Shown: in pieces, positions 50,296-58,349 of the stretch
How positions within the stretch are numbered: the first letter of the stretch is position 1
How the letters are laid out: every line of letters begins with the position of its first letter
DNA from: Bradyrhizobium nivariense
GTDB taxonomy: Bacteria > Pseudomonadota > Alphaproteobacteria > Rhizobiales > Xanthobacteraceae
NCBI RefSeq assembly: GCF_029846715.1
Contig: NZ_JARVWW010000033.1
Coordinates: 23,342 to 87,341, forward strand
Length of the DNA stretch: 64,000 nt
Direction: 5' to 3'
Program-made: the position numbers and the translations under genes
Notes under the pieces: model-generated
Told to the model about the DNA's origin: nothing
Databases searched by the model: none
The model's input: the letters and a program-made list of their open reading frames with translations, nothing else

Positions 50296-51664
50296 AGCTG
50301 CCTCCGATCGCGAGCGTTGCGAGTGGCAGCGTCAGGCGGACGGTGGCACCGCGCTTCCTGTGGTTCTCGGCGGTCACGCTGCCGCCGAGCTTGCGCACCA
50401 CGTTCACCACCAGGAACAGGCCGAGCCCGCCGCCGGCGCGGCCCTTGCTCGACTGATAGGGTTTTCCGAGCTGCACCAGCATCTCCGGCGCAAAGCCCGG
50501 GCCGCGGTCGCTGATCGACAACACGAGATTGTCGCCCTCGCGCTCGGCAACGAGCTCGACCCAGTCGCGCGAGACCTCGTAGGCGTTGTCGAGCACGTTG
50601 AAGATGACCTGCTTCAGCGCGATGTCGGACACGATCGCGACGTCCTCGCCGAAGGTGTTGACGAAATAGAGCGTGCGCGCCGAGCGCGCGTCGCGCCACT
50701 CTTCCACCAGCGCGGTGACGAAAGCCGTCACAGTCGTTGGCGACGAGCCTTCGCCGCGCGCTTCACCGGCCGACACCAGGATGCCGGTCACGATGGTCTT
50801 GCAGCGCTGCAGCGACGTCTCCATCTCCGCGAGATCCTCGGTAAGCTCCTGATCGGCGGCGAGTTCGGGCATGCGGCGCCAGTCGCTGAGGATGACCGAG
50901 AGCGAGGCGAGCGGCGTGCCGAGCTCGTGCGCAGCGCCGGAGGCGAGCAGGCCCATGCGCACGATGTGATCCTGCTCGGCGGCATGCTGGCGCAGCGCCG
51001 CCAGATGCGCGTCGCGCTGGCGCAGGTTCCTGTTGATCCGGGTGACGAAGACCACCAGCAGCACGGCGTTGAGCACGAAGCCGAGCAGCATGCCGGTCAC
51101 GGTGAGCGTGTAGGTCTCGCTCAGCGGGTTCGGCGGCAGGTCGAGCGGCCGGTATGCGACGGTCAGCCAGACGAAGCTCGCGCAAGTCAACGCGACCAGC
51201 GACCATGTCGAGCGGCCATCGAGCAGCACCGCGCCCAGCGTCACCTGGAGCAGGAACAACGAGGTGAAGGGATTGGTGGCGCCGCCGCTGAGATAGAGCT
51301 GCGCGGTCAGCGCGGCGACATCCAGCATCAAGGCGACCAGCAGCTCGTTGTTGGTGATCGCGGCGCGATGGCGCACCCAGACGAGGCTGGAGACGTTGAG
51401 AAATACCAGTGCGCCGATCACCGCGCCCATGCGGGTGAGGGGCAGGGGGATGCCGAGCCAGACATGCACGCCGCCGATGGTCACGATCTGGCCGACCACT
51501 GCAGTCCAGCGCAGCTGGATCAGCAGCGCCATGTTCTTGCGGTTGGTCTCGTCGTCGGTCGGCGCAGTGCCAATCAGCTCGCTGCGCGCGTCCGCCTGCG
51601 ATTGCAGCGTGACGGCGCCATGCGTTCTTCCGTCGTCAGGTTGGCTCGACGATCGTTCCAGCAT
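50285..51664 (-). CDS. regS: Redox sensor histidine kinase of the RegB/RegS group
   Basis: A protein of 459 residues with about six membrane helices (WTAVVGQIVTIGGVHVWLGI and following). YLSGGATNPFTSLFLLQVTL contains the quinone-sensing heptapeptide region of RegB; the H-box is GAAHELGTPLASLSVILSDW with the phospho-His. A cytoplasmic Cys in LQRCKTIVTGIL is at the RegB redox-Cys position. The ATP-binding end has ISDRGPGFAPEMLVQLGKPY and GGGLGLFLVVNVV. ATG 51664 overlaps the end of the SURF1 gene. Phosphorylates RegR according to redox state. Confidence 0.92.
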   Translation of the reverse strand: MLERSSSQPDDGRTHGAVTLQSQADARSELIGTAPTDDETNRKNMALLIQLRWTAVVGQIVTIGGVHVWLGIPLPLTRMGAVIGALVFLNVSSLVWVRHRAAITNNELLVALMLDVAALTAQLYLSGGATNPFTSLFLLQVTLGAVLLDGRSTWSLVALTCASFVWLTVAYRPLDLPPNPLSETYTLTVTGMLLGFVLNAVLLVVFVTRINRNLRQRDAHLAALRQHAAEQDHIVRMGLLASGAAHELGTPLASLSVILSDWRRMPELAADQELTEDLAEMETSLQRCKTIVTGILVSAGEARGEGSSPTTVTAFVTALVEEWRDARSARTLYFVNTFGEDVAIVSDIALKQVIFNVLDNAYEVSRDWVELVAEREGDNLVLSISDRGPGFAPEMLVQLGKPYQSSKGRAGGGLGLFLVVNVVRKLGGSVTAENHRKRGATVRLTLPLATLAIGGSFDA

Positions 51665-52496
51665 CTGATCCCGTCCTGCGGGCGACAGCATCGGAGCCGC
51701 CGGCCGCTTCGTGGACGAAGCCGCTCCAGGGTTTGTTGCGGCGGAACAGCCCGCCGCCGAATGTGACGAAAAGTTTACCGGCCAGCATGAAAGCCAGGGC
51801 AAACCACGTCAGCGCATAGATCAGGTGGTTATTGGGAAAGCTGACCACGGTCAATCCGCCGATTGGACCGCCGGTGGCTGGTGATCCGGCGTCGGCATCG
51901 ACGAAGAACGGCGCGAAATTGTGGAGGCCATGTGCCGCCGCAATCGCGGCCACGTCCCGCGAGTACCAGCGGTTGTGCTGGGGCACGTTGTTCCTGAGGA
52001 ATCCGCCCTTCGGCTCCGTCATGCGCAACAGGCCGGTGATCTCGACCTGGCCGTCCGGATTGCCGTCCCGGCGCGTCGATGCGTCGCGCCGCTCGGACGG
52101 CACGAAGCCGCGGTTGATCAGGACCAGCGTGCCGTCGGTGCGCCGAAGCGGCGTCAGCACCCAATAGCCGGGACCTTCCTCGGTGACGGCCTGAACCAGC
52201 GTCTCGCGGTCATGCAGAAAGCGGCCGGCGACGCTGACATGCCTGTATTCGTCGTTTGCGGTGGACACCGCGGGCCATGAAGCGGGCGAGGGGATCGGCT
52301 GGGCGGGGGCATGAACGCGCTGCTCGACGCGGTCGATCAGCGCCAGCTTCCAGGCGCGGCGCTCGATCTGCCAGGCGCCGAGCGCGATCAGAAGTGCGAA
52401 GGCCGTGAGCAAGAGGATCGTGAGCCACGAGGACGGGCGCGCAGCGTTGCGGCGCGTCTCACTTGCCTCGTTTGTCACGATCCGGGTCTCGTTCAC
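51636..52496 (-). CDS. SURF1-family protein
   Basis: A protein of 286 residues. A membrane helix near the N-terminus (WLTILLLTAFALLIALGAWQ, ending IERRAWK) and one near the C-terminus (NHLIYALTWFALAFMLAGKL) flank a periplasmic domain with GPGYWVLTPLRRTDGTLVLI and NRGFVPSERRD, the SURF1 signature. SURF1 delivers heme a or helps assemble heme-copper oxidases. The GTG at 52496 overlaps the cyoD stop. Located after cyoABCD, where cyoE is often found instead, and before regS. Confidence 0.9.
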   Translation of the reverse strand: MNETRIVTNEASETRRNAARPSSWLTILLLTAFALLIALGAWQIERRAWKLALIDRVEQRVHAPAQPIPSPASWPAVSTANDEYRHVSVAGRFLHDRETLVQAVTEEGPGYWVLTPLRRTDGTLVLINRGFVPSERRDASTRRDGNPDGQVEITGLLRMTEPKGGFLRNNVPQHNRWYSRDVAAIAAAHGLHNFAPFFVDADAGSPATGGPIGGLTVVSFPNNHLIYALTWFALAFMLAGKLFVTFGGGLFRRNKPWSGFVHEAAGGSDAVARRTGSDAGTIVEPT

Positions 52497-52873
52497 TTCA
52501 TTCCAGTCATCTGGTGGATCGGCATCATGTTGCTGTTGAGGTGATTCATCACCCACAGCGAACCCGACAGCGCGATCACCACCATGACGATGGTGAAGAT
52601 CAGTGCCATCATGCTCCAGCCGTTCTCGGACGTCGTGTTCATGTGCAGGAAGTAGATCATGTGCACGACGATCTGCACGACCGCGAAGGCCATGATGACG
52701 AGCGCGGTGATCTGCTTGCTCGGAAGCGCGCCGCTCATCACCAGCCAGAATGGGATCGCGGTGAGCACGACCGAGAGCACGAAGCCGAGCATGTAGGTCG
52801 AGAACGAGCCGTGGGCGTGGCTATCGCCGTGGTGATGATCGTCCGCGTGGGCGGCGTGAGTATCGGTGTTCAT
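52493..52873 (-). CDS. cyoD: Cytochrome o ubiquinol oxidase subunit IV
   Basis: A protein of 126 residues. A His/Asp-rich start (MNTDTHAAHADDHHHGDSHA) is followed by three helices: YMLGFVLSVVLTAIPFWLVM, ALVIMAFAVVQIVVHMIYFL and MALIFTIVMVVIALSGSLWV. The HMIYFLHMN motif is CyoD-typical. An accessory subunit of the quinol oxidase. Overlaps cyoC by ATGA. Confidence 0.92.
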   Translation of the reverse strand: MNTDTHAAHADDHHHGDSHAHGSFSTYMLGFVLSVVLTAIPFWLVMSGALPSKQITALVIMAFAVVQIVVHMIYFLHMNTTSENGWSMMALIFTIVMVVIALSGSLWVMNHLNSNMMPIHQMTGMK

Positions 52874-53499
52874 CGCAGAACTCCCAGGAGATAGACGAAG
52901 GTGAAGACGCCGATCCAGACCACGTCCAGGAAGTGCCAGAACATCGACAGGCACATCAGGCGGCGGCGGTTGGCCTCGATCAGGCCGAACTTCCAGACCT
53001 GCACCATCAGGGTCACCAGCCAGATCAGACCGCAGGTGACGTGCAGGCCGTGGGTGCCGACCAGCGTGAAGAAGGCGGACAGGAAGGCGCTGCGCTGCGG
53101 GGTCGCGCCTTCATGGATCATGTGGGCGAACTCGGACAGCTCGATGCCGATGAAGGCAGCGCCGAACAGGCCGGTGATCGCCAGCCACATCTGGGTCTGG
53201 CCGATCTTGTTCTGCTGCATCGTCAGCATGGCAAAGCCATAGGTGATCGACGACAGCAGCAGCATCGAGGTGTTGACCGCGACCAGCGGCAGCTCGAACA
53301 GGTCCTTCGGCGCGGGACCGGCGGCGTAGTTGCCGCCGAGCACGCCGAAGGTGGCGAACAGGATCGCAAAGATGAGGCAGTCGCTCATCAGATAGATCCA
53401 GAAGCCGAGCGAAGTGCTGTACCCTTCCGGATGCGGGTGTTCGTCGGCGAGGTAGAAGACCGGTTCGCCCGATTGGGCGGGATTGACAGCGACAGTCAT
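52870..53499 (-). CDS. cyoC: Cytochrome o ubiquinol oxidase subunit III
   Basis: A protein of 209 residues with five helices. Includes GFWIYLMSDCLIFAILFATF, the subunit III entry with its conserved acidic loop, plus FFTLVGTHGLHVTCGLIWLV with the family His, and SMFWHFLDVVWIGVFTFVYL near the end. Supports the proton-pumping oxidase core. Abuts cyoB directly. Confidence 0.94.
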   Translation of the reverse strand: MTVAVNPAQSGEPVFYLADEHPHPEGYSTSLGFWIYLMSDCLIFAILFATFGVLGGNYAAGPAPKDLFELPLVAVNTSMLLLSSITYGFAMLTMQQNKIGQTQMWLAITGLFGAAFIGIELSEFAHMIHEGATPQRSAFLSAFFTLVGTHGLHVTCGLIWLVTLMVQVWKFGLIEANRRRLMCLSMFWHFLDVVWIGVFTFVYLLGVLR

Positions 53500-55497
53500 T
53501 TACTTGGCTCCGGCGAGCAGTTTGGTGCGCGCGTCCTCGGCCCGGACGACGTCGTCGGCCGGAATGTCGAAGTCGCGGTGATAGTTGAAGGTGTGACCGA
53601 TCCCGACGGCGAGCATCGCGATGAAGCTCACGGCTGCCAGCCACCAGATGTACCAGATCAGACCGAATCCCATCGCGGTGGCAAAGCCGGCGAGGATGAT
53701 GCCGGTGCCGGTGCTGCTGGGCATGTGGATCGGCTTGAACCCGGTGAGCGGGCGCTGATAGCCGTGCTTCTTCATGTCCCACCACGCGTCATTGTCGTGA
53801 ACGACGGGGGTGAAAGCGAAGTTGTAGGCCGGCGGCGGCGAGGAGGTCGCCCATTCCAGCGTGCGCGCATCCCAGGGATCGCCGGTGACGTCCTTGAGCT
53901 GCTCGCGCCTGAGGAAGCTGACGGCGAACTGCATCAGCATCGAGAGGATGCCGAGGAAGACCAGGAAGGCGCCAATGCCGGCGACGATGAACCAGATCTG
54001 CAGGCTCGGGTCGTCGAACACACGGAGCCGGCGGGTCACGCCCATCAGGCCGAGCACATAGAGCGGCATGAAGGCGAGGTAGAAGCCGGTGACCCAGAAC
54101 CAGAACGACAGCTTGCCCCAGAACGGATCGAGCTTGAAGCCGAACGCCTTTGGGAACCAGTAGCCGATACCGGCGAACGCGCCGAACACGACGCCGCCGA
54201 TGATCACGTTGTGGAAGTGCGCGATCAGGAACAGGCTGTTGTGCAGGACGAAGTCGGCCGGGGGCACCGCGAGCAGCACGCCGGTCATGCCGCCGAGCAC
54301 GAAGGTCAGCATGAACGCGATCGTCCACATCATCGGCAATTCGAAGCGGATGCGGCCTCGATACATCGTGAACAGCCAGTTGAACATCTTCGCGCCCGTC
54401 GGGATCGAGATGATCATCGTGGTGATGCCGAAGAAGGAGTTGACGCTGGCGCCCGAGCCCATCGTGAAGAAGTGGTGCAGCCAGACCAGGTACGACAGGA
54501 TGGTGATGACCACCGTGGCGTAGACCATCGATGTGTAGCCGAACAGCCGCTTGCCCGAGAAGGTCGAGGTCACTTCCGAGAAGATGCCGAAGGCGGGGAG
54601 AACCAGGATGTAGACCTCGGGATGACCCCAGATCCAGATCAGGTTCACGTACATCATCGGGCTGCCGCCGAAATCGTTCGTGAAGAAGTTGGTGCCGACG
54701 TAGCGGTCGAGCGAAAGCAGCGCGAGCACGACGGTCAGAACCGGGAAGGAGGCGACGATCAGGACGTTGGTGCAGAGCGCGGTCCAGGTGAACACCGGCA
54801 TCCGCATCATGGTCATGCCGGGGCACCGCAGCTTGACGATGGTACAGATCAAATTGATGCCGGACAGCGTCGTTCCGACGCCTGCGACCTGCAATCCCCA
54901 TATGTAATAGTCGACGCCGACATCAGGACTGTAGCCGATGTTCGACAGCGGCGGATAAGCGAGCCAGCCGGTGCGGGCGAATTCGCCGATGAACAGCGAG
55001 GCCATCACCAGCACCGCGCCGCCGACCGTCATCCAGAAGCTGAAATTGTTCAGGAACGGGAACGACACGTCGCGCGCACCGATCTGGAGCGGCACGACGA
55101 AGTTCATCAGGCCGGTGACCAGCGGCATCGCCACGAAGAAGATCATGATCACGCCGTGGGCGGTGAAGACCTGGTCGTAGTGATGGGAGTTGAGATAGCC
55201 CTCCGAGCCGCCGAAGGCGAGCGCCTGCTGCAACCGCATCATCAGCGCGTCGGCGAAGCCGCGCAGCAGCATCACGATGCCGAGGATCATGTACATGATG
55301 CCGATGCGCTTGTGGTCGACGCTGGTGAACCACTCGCTCCAGAGATAGCCCCAGACGCGGAAATAGGTCAGGCCGGCGAGCATGACGAGGCCGCCGGTCG
55401 CCACCACCGCAAAGGTGCCGACGACGATCGGCTCGTGCAGCGGCAGCGATTCGAGGCCGAGCCGGCCGAAGATGAGCTTGAGAAGATCAGGAGACAT
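53500..55497 (-). CDS. cyoB: Cytochrome o ubiquinol oxidase subunit I
   Basis: A protein of 665 residues with about 15 helices. VFTAHGVIMIFFVAMPLVTG carries the low-spin heme His, WIWGHPEVYILVLPAFGIFS the CuB His and the cross-linked Tyr, TYLVWLHHFFTMGSG-like (VWLHHFFTMG) the two CuB histidines, and LFLIAHFHNVIIGGVVFGAF the heme ligands near the C-terminus. The D-channel residues near HYDQVF and NFVVP are present. Reduces O2 to water with quinol electrons and pumps protons. Stop is followed directly by cyoC. Confidence 0.96.
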   Translation of the reverse strand: MSPDLLKLIFGRLGLESLPLHEPIVVGTFAVVATGGLVMLAGLTYFRVWGYLWSEWFTSVDHKRIGIMYMILGIVMLLRGFADALMMRLQQALAFGGSEGYLNSHHYDQVFTAHGVIMIFFVAMPLVTGLMNFVVPLQIGARDVSFPFLNNFSFWMTVGGAVLVMASLFIGEFARTGWLAYPPLSNIGYSPDVGVDYYIWGLQVAGVGTTLSGINLICTIVKLRCPGMTMMRMPVFTWTALCTNVLIVASFPVLTVVLALLSLDRYVGTNFFTNDFGGSPMMYVNLIWIWGHPEVYILVLPAFGIFSEVTSTFSGKRLFGYTSMVYATVVITILSYLVWLHHFFTMGSGASVNSFFGITTMIISIPTGAKMFNWLFTMYRGRIRFELPMMWTIAFMLTFVLGGMTGVLLAVPPADFVLHNSLFLIAHFHNVIIGGVVFGAFAGIGYWFPKAFGFKLDPFWGKLSFWFWVTGFYLAFMPLYVLGLMGVTRRLRVFDDPSLQIWFIVAGIGAFLVFLGILSMLMQFAVSFLRREQLKDVTGDPWDARTLEWATSSPPPAYNFAFTPVVHDNDAWWDMKKHGYQRPLTGFKPIHMPSSTGTGIILAGFATAMGFGLIWYIWWLAAVSFIAMLAVGIGHTFNYHRDFDIPADDVVRAEDARTKLLAGAK

Positions 55498-55508
55498 GCG
55501 GGATCTCT

Positions 55509-56669
55509 TTACGAATCTGACTTCGGACGTTGTCCGAGGAAGAAGGACGAGGACTTCAGCGGCGTGAAGGTCGGCCGCTTCAGGCCGGCGCCGAGGAGCG
55601 GCGCGGTGTCCACAGGTGCCGTGATGGAGGCGGTGGTCCTGCCCTGCGGCGCATCGGGCGTGCAGGTGCCGGCGACGAAGGTCGGCTCCGGCCCAAGCGC
55701 CGTGCCGCGGCGGGCGTATTTGTCGTAGGCCAGCGGCAGCGTGTTGTTCAGGCCCTCATGGCCGAGGCCGCCCTTGGCGTCGATCGCCATCATCTCGCTC
55801 TGGCACATCTTGCCGGTCTCGACGCACATGTTGAGGATCAGGCGGTAGAGATCGGAATCGACGGTGCCGTAGCGCCGCACCGGCTCGTTCTGGCTGGGTT
55901 TTTCCAGCTGGAGATATTCGGAGCGGCCGAGCGAGCCGCCGCCGGATTTGGCGCTGGCGATCCAGGCGTCAAAGCCCTTGTCGTCGAGGCCCTGGAAGTT
56001 GAAGTGCATGCCGGAGAAGCCGGCGCCGCTGTAGTTCGCCGAAAAACCCCGGTACGTGCCGGCCTGGTTCACGACGGCGTGGAGCTTGGTCTCCATGCCC
56101 GGCATTGCGTAGATCTGGCCGGCCAGCGCGGGGATGTAGAACGAGTTCATCACCGAGGAGGCGGTGATGCGGAAGTTGATCGGACGATCGACCGGAGCTG
56201 CCAGGTCGTTGACGGTGGCGATGCCGTAGTCCGGATAGATAAAGAGCCACTTCCAGTCGAGCGCGACGACGTCGACCTCGAGCGGGGCCTTGGACTGGTC
56301 CACGGCGCGGTCGGCATGGATGCGGCCAAGCGTGCGATAGGGATCGAGCAGATGTGTGCCCATCCAGGTCAGCGCGCCCAGGCAAACGATGATCAAAAGC
56401 GGCGCCGACCAGATCACCAGCTCGAGGCTGGTCGAATGGTCCCATTCCGGCTCGTAGCGGGCCTCGGTGTTGGACTGGCGGTAGCGCCAGGCGAACAGCA
56501 CCGTCAGCGCCATCACGGGGACGACAATCAGGAGCATCAGGACGGTGGAGATGATGACGAGGTCGCGCTGCTGCGCGGCGATATCGCCGGCCGGCGCCAG
56601 CACGACGTAGTTGCAGCCGCTGAGCGCAACTGTCAGGGGTAGCAGCGCCAGAATCTTGAAACGGGACAC
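55509..56669 (-). CDS. cyoA: Cytochrome o ubiquinol oxidase subunit II
   Basis: A protein of 386 residues starting at GTG. A lipoprotein signal (FKILALLPLTVALSGC) precedes two helices (IISTVLMLLIVVPVMALTVL and SLELVIWSAPLLIIVCLGAL). The cupredoxin domain holds VDVVALDWKWLFIYPDYGIA and SFYIPALAGQIYAMPGMETK, followed by GFSGMHFNFQ, without the CuA cysteines, as expected for a quinol oxidase. GTG 56669 is used because it begins the signal directly. First gene of cyoABCD; the palindrome at 56737-56759 lies in its promoter region. Confidence 0.93.
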   Translation of the reverse strand: MSRFKILALLPLTVALSGCNYVVLAPAGDIAAQQRDLVIISTVLMLLIVVPVMALTVLFAWRYRQSNTEARYEPEWDHSTSLELVIWSAPLLIIVCLGALTWMGTHLLDPYRTLGRIHADRAVDQSKAPLEVDVVALDWKWLFIYPDYGIATVNDLAAPVDRPINFRITASSVMNSFYIPALAGQIYAMPGMETKLHAVVNQAGTYRGFSANYSGAGFSGMHFNFQGLDDKGFDAWIASAKSGGGSLGRSEYLQLEKPSQNEPVRRYGTVDSDLYRLILNMCVETGKMCQSEMMAIDAKGGLGHEGLNNTLPLAYDKYARRGTALGPEPTFVAGTCTPDAPQGRTTASITAPVDTAPLLGAGLKRPTFTPLKSSSFFLGQRPKSDS

Positions 56670-56736
56670 GGGCCGAGCCTTATGAGAATGAGTTTCCTTT
56701 GCGGGGCCAAGGGGTAGCTGCGGCGCAGCAATCCGG

Positions 56737-56759
56737 ACATTGGACAATTTGTCCAATGT
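56737..56759. promoter_or_regulatory. Perfect 23-base palindrome between cyoA and the MFS gene
   Basis: ACATTGGACAA (56737-56747) and TTGTCCAATGT (56749-56759) are exact 11-base inverted arms around a single T. It lies in the divergent intergenic region, 68 bases from the cyoA start and 93 from the MFS start, an operator-like site for a dimeric regulator controlling one or both units. The binding protein is unknown. Confidence 0.75.
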
Positions 56760-56851
56760 TGCAGTGCGGAATGATGCGTCAGACAGGGCTAGATTGCCTG
56801 GCGCCCCGCCGGGCGGTCGGCTTTGGTTTTCAGGACGTTAAGGGCGCACGA

Positions 56852-58180
56852 ATGGCGACGGCACAGACCCCCGCAATGGCAGACCTCCACTCGGGCGAGC
56901 ACGGCCACGACCAGGCCAGTCCCGGCGAGATCGCCATCGGCGTCATCATCGGCCGCACCTCGGAATTCTTCGACTTCTTCGTCTTCGCGATCGCCTCGGT
57001 GATCGTCTTCCCGCGCCTGGTGTTTCCGTTCACGAGCGAACTGACCGGCACCCTTTATTCCTTCATGATCTTCGCGCTGGCCTTCGTGGCCCGGCCGATC
57101 GGCACCGTCATTTTCATGACGGTCGACCGCGAGTACGGCAAGACGGCCAAGCTGATCTCGGCGCTGTTCCTGCTCGGCACCGCCACCGTCGCGATCGCGT
57201 TCCTGCCCGGCTATCACGAGATCGGCGTTGCGGCGATCTGGCTGCTGGCGCTGGCGCGCATCGCACAGGGTCTGGCCTGGGGCGGCGCCTGGGACGGGAT
57301 GGCCTCGCTGCTGGCGCTGAACGCGCCGCCTTCAAAGCGCGGCTGGTACGCGATGGTGCCGCAGCTCGGCGCGCCGCTCGGTCTGATCGTGGCGAGCGCG
57401 CTGTTCGCCTATTTCGCCGGGAATCTCTCGGCCGACGATTTCTTCGACTGGGGCTGGCGCTATCCGTTCTTCGTCGCCTTCGCCATCAACGTCGTGGCGC
57501 TGTTCGCGCGCCTGCGCATGGTGACGACGGAAGAATATGCCTCGCTGTTCGAGACCCGCGAATTGCAGCCCTCGCGCATCTCCGAGACGGTGGCGCGCGA
57601 AGGCCAAAACATCATGCTCGGTGCGTTTGCGCCGCTGGCGAGCTTCGCGCTGTTCCACATGGTCACGGTGTTTCCGCTGTCCTGGGTGTTCCTGTTCACC
57701 CGCGAAAGCCCGGTGCGCTTCTTGATCATCGAGATCGTCGCCGCCGTGTTCGGCGTCGGCGCGATCGTGCTCTCCGGCGTCATCGCCGACCGCGTCGGCC
57801 GCAAGTCGCTGCTGATGGGATCGGCGATCGCGATCGCGATCTATAGCGGCTTCGCCCCGCAGTTGCTCGATGCCGGCGCGTTCGGCGAGACCATCTACAT
57901 GGTGATCGGCTTCATCCTGCTCGGCCTGTCATTCGGCCAGTCGTCGGGCGCAATCGCCTCGAACTTCAAGCAGGCGTATCGCTACACGGCCTCGGCGCTG
58001 ACCTCCGACATGGCCTGGCTGTTAGGCGCCGGTTTTGCACCCCTCGTCGCTCTGTTGCTTGCGACCAATCTCGGCGTCATCGCCTCGGGGGCGTATCTGC
58101 TGTCAGGCGCGTTCTGGACCCTGCTCGCGCTCTGGCTCAGCGGCCAGCGCGAGGCGGGCGATATGGACGCGGGCGGTTAG
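56852..58180 (+). CDS. MFS transporter, metabolite:proton symporter type
   Basis: A protein of 442 residues with about 12 helices. Near the N-terminus, IAIGVIIGRTSEFFDFFVFA is followed by ALAFVARPIGTVIFMTVDRE, and the loop 2-3 G-x3-D-R/K-type (GTVIFMTVDREYGKTA) and loop 8-9 (SGVIADRVGRKSLLMGSAIA) motifs are present. EFFDFFVF resembles the MHS family motif for proline/betaine, citrate or ketoglutarate symporters. The ATG at 56852 removes a non-conserved lead. It diverges from cyoA across the palindrome. Confidence 0.87.
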   Translation: MATAQTPAMADLHSGEHGHDQASPGEIAIGVIIGRTSEFFDFFVFAIASVIVFPRLVFPFTSELTGTLYSFMIFALAFVARPIGTVIFMTVDREYGKTAKLISALFLLGTATVAIAFLPGYHEIGVAAIWLLALARIAQGLAWGGAWDGMASLLALNAPPSKRGWYAMVPQLGAPLGLIVASALFAYFAGNLSADDFFDWGWRYPFFVAFAINVVALFARLRMVTTEEYASLFETRELQPSRISETVAREGQNIMLGAFAPLASFALFHMVTVFPLSWVFLFTRESPVRFLIIEIVAAVFGVGAIVLSGVIADRVGRKSLLMGSAIAIAIYSGFAPQLLDAGAFGETIYMVIGFILLGLSFGQSSGAIASNFKQAYRYTASALTSDMAWLLGAGFAPLVALLLATNLGVIASGAYLLSGAFWTLLALWLSGQREAGDMDAGG

Positions 58181-58193
58181 GGCTCACCCCCAA

Positions 58194-58340
58194 CGTCGTC
58201 CTGGCGAAAGCCAGGACCCATTACCCCGACGGGTTATTGTTGAAGCCACCCTGGAGCTACCAGCGTGCCCATTCCAGTATCCCGGGGTTATGGATCCCGG
58301 ATCTGCGCTTACGCTTGTCCGGGACGACAGCGGAGTTTGA
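58194..58340. repeat. Intergenic palindromic region, family B variant
   Basis: Begins GTCGTCCTGGCGAAAGCCAG and GACCCATTACCCCGACGGG, and ends GATCCCGGATCTGCGC, GCTTGTCCGGGACGACAGC. It combines a family B left end with a different right end, like the copy at 26973. Lies between convergent genes. Confidence 0.75.
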
Positions 58341-58349
58341 GGCCGCGTC

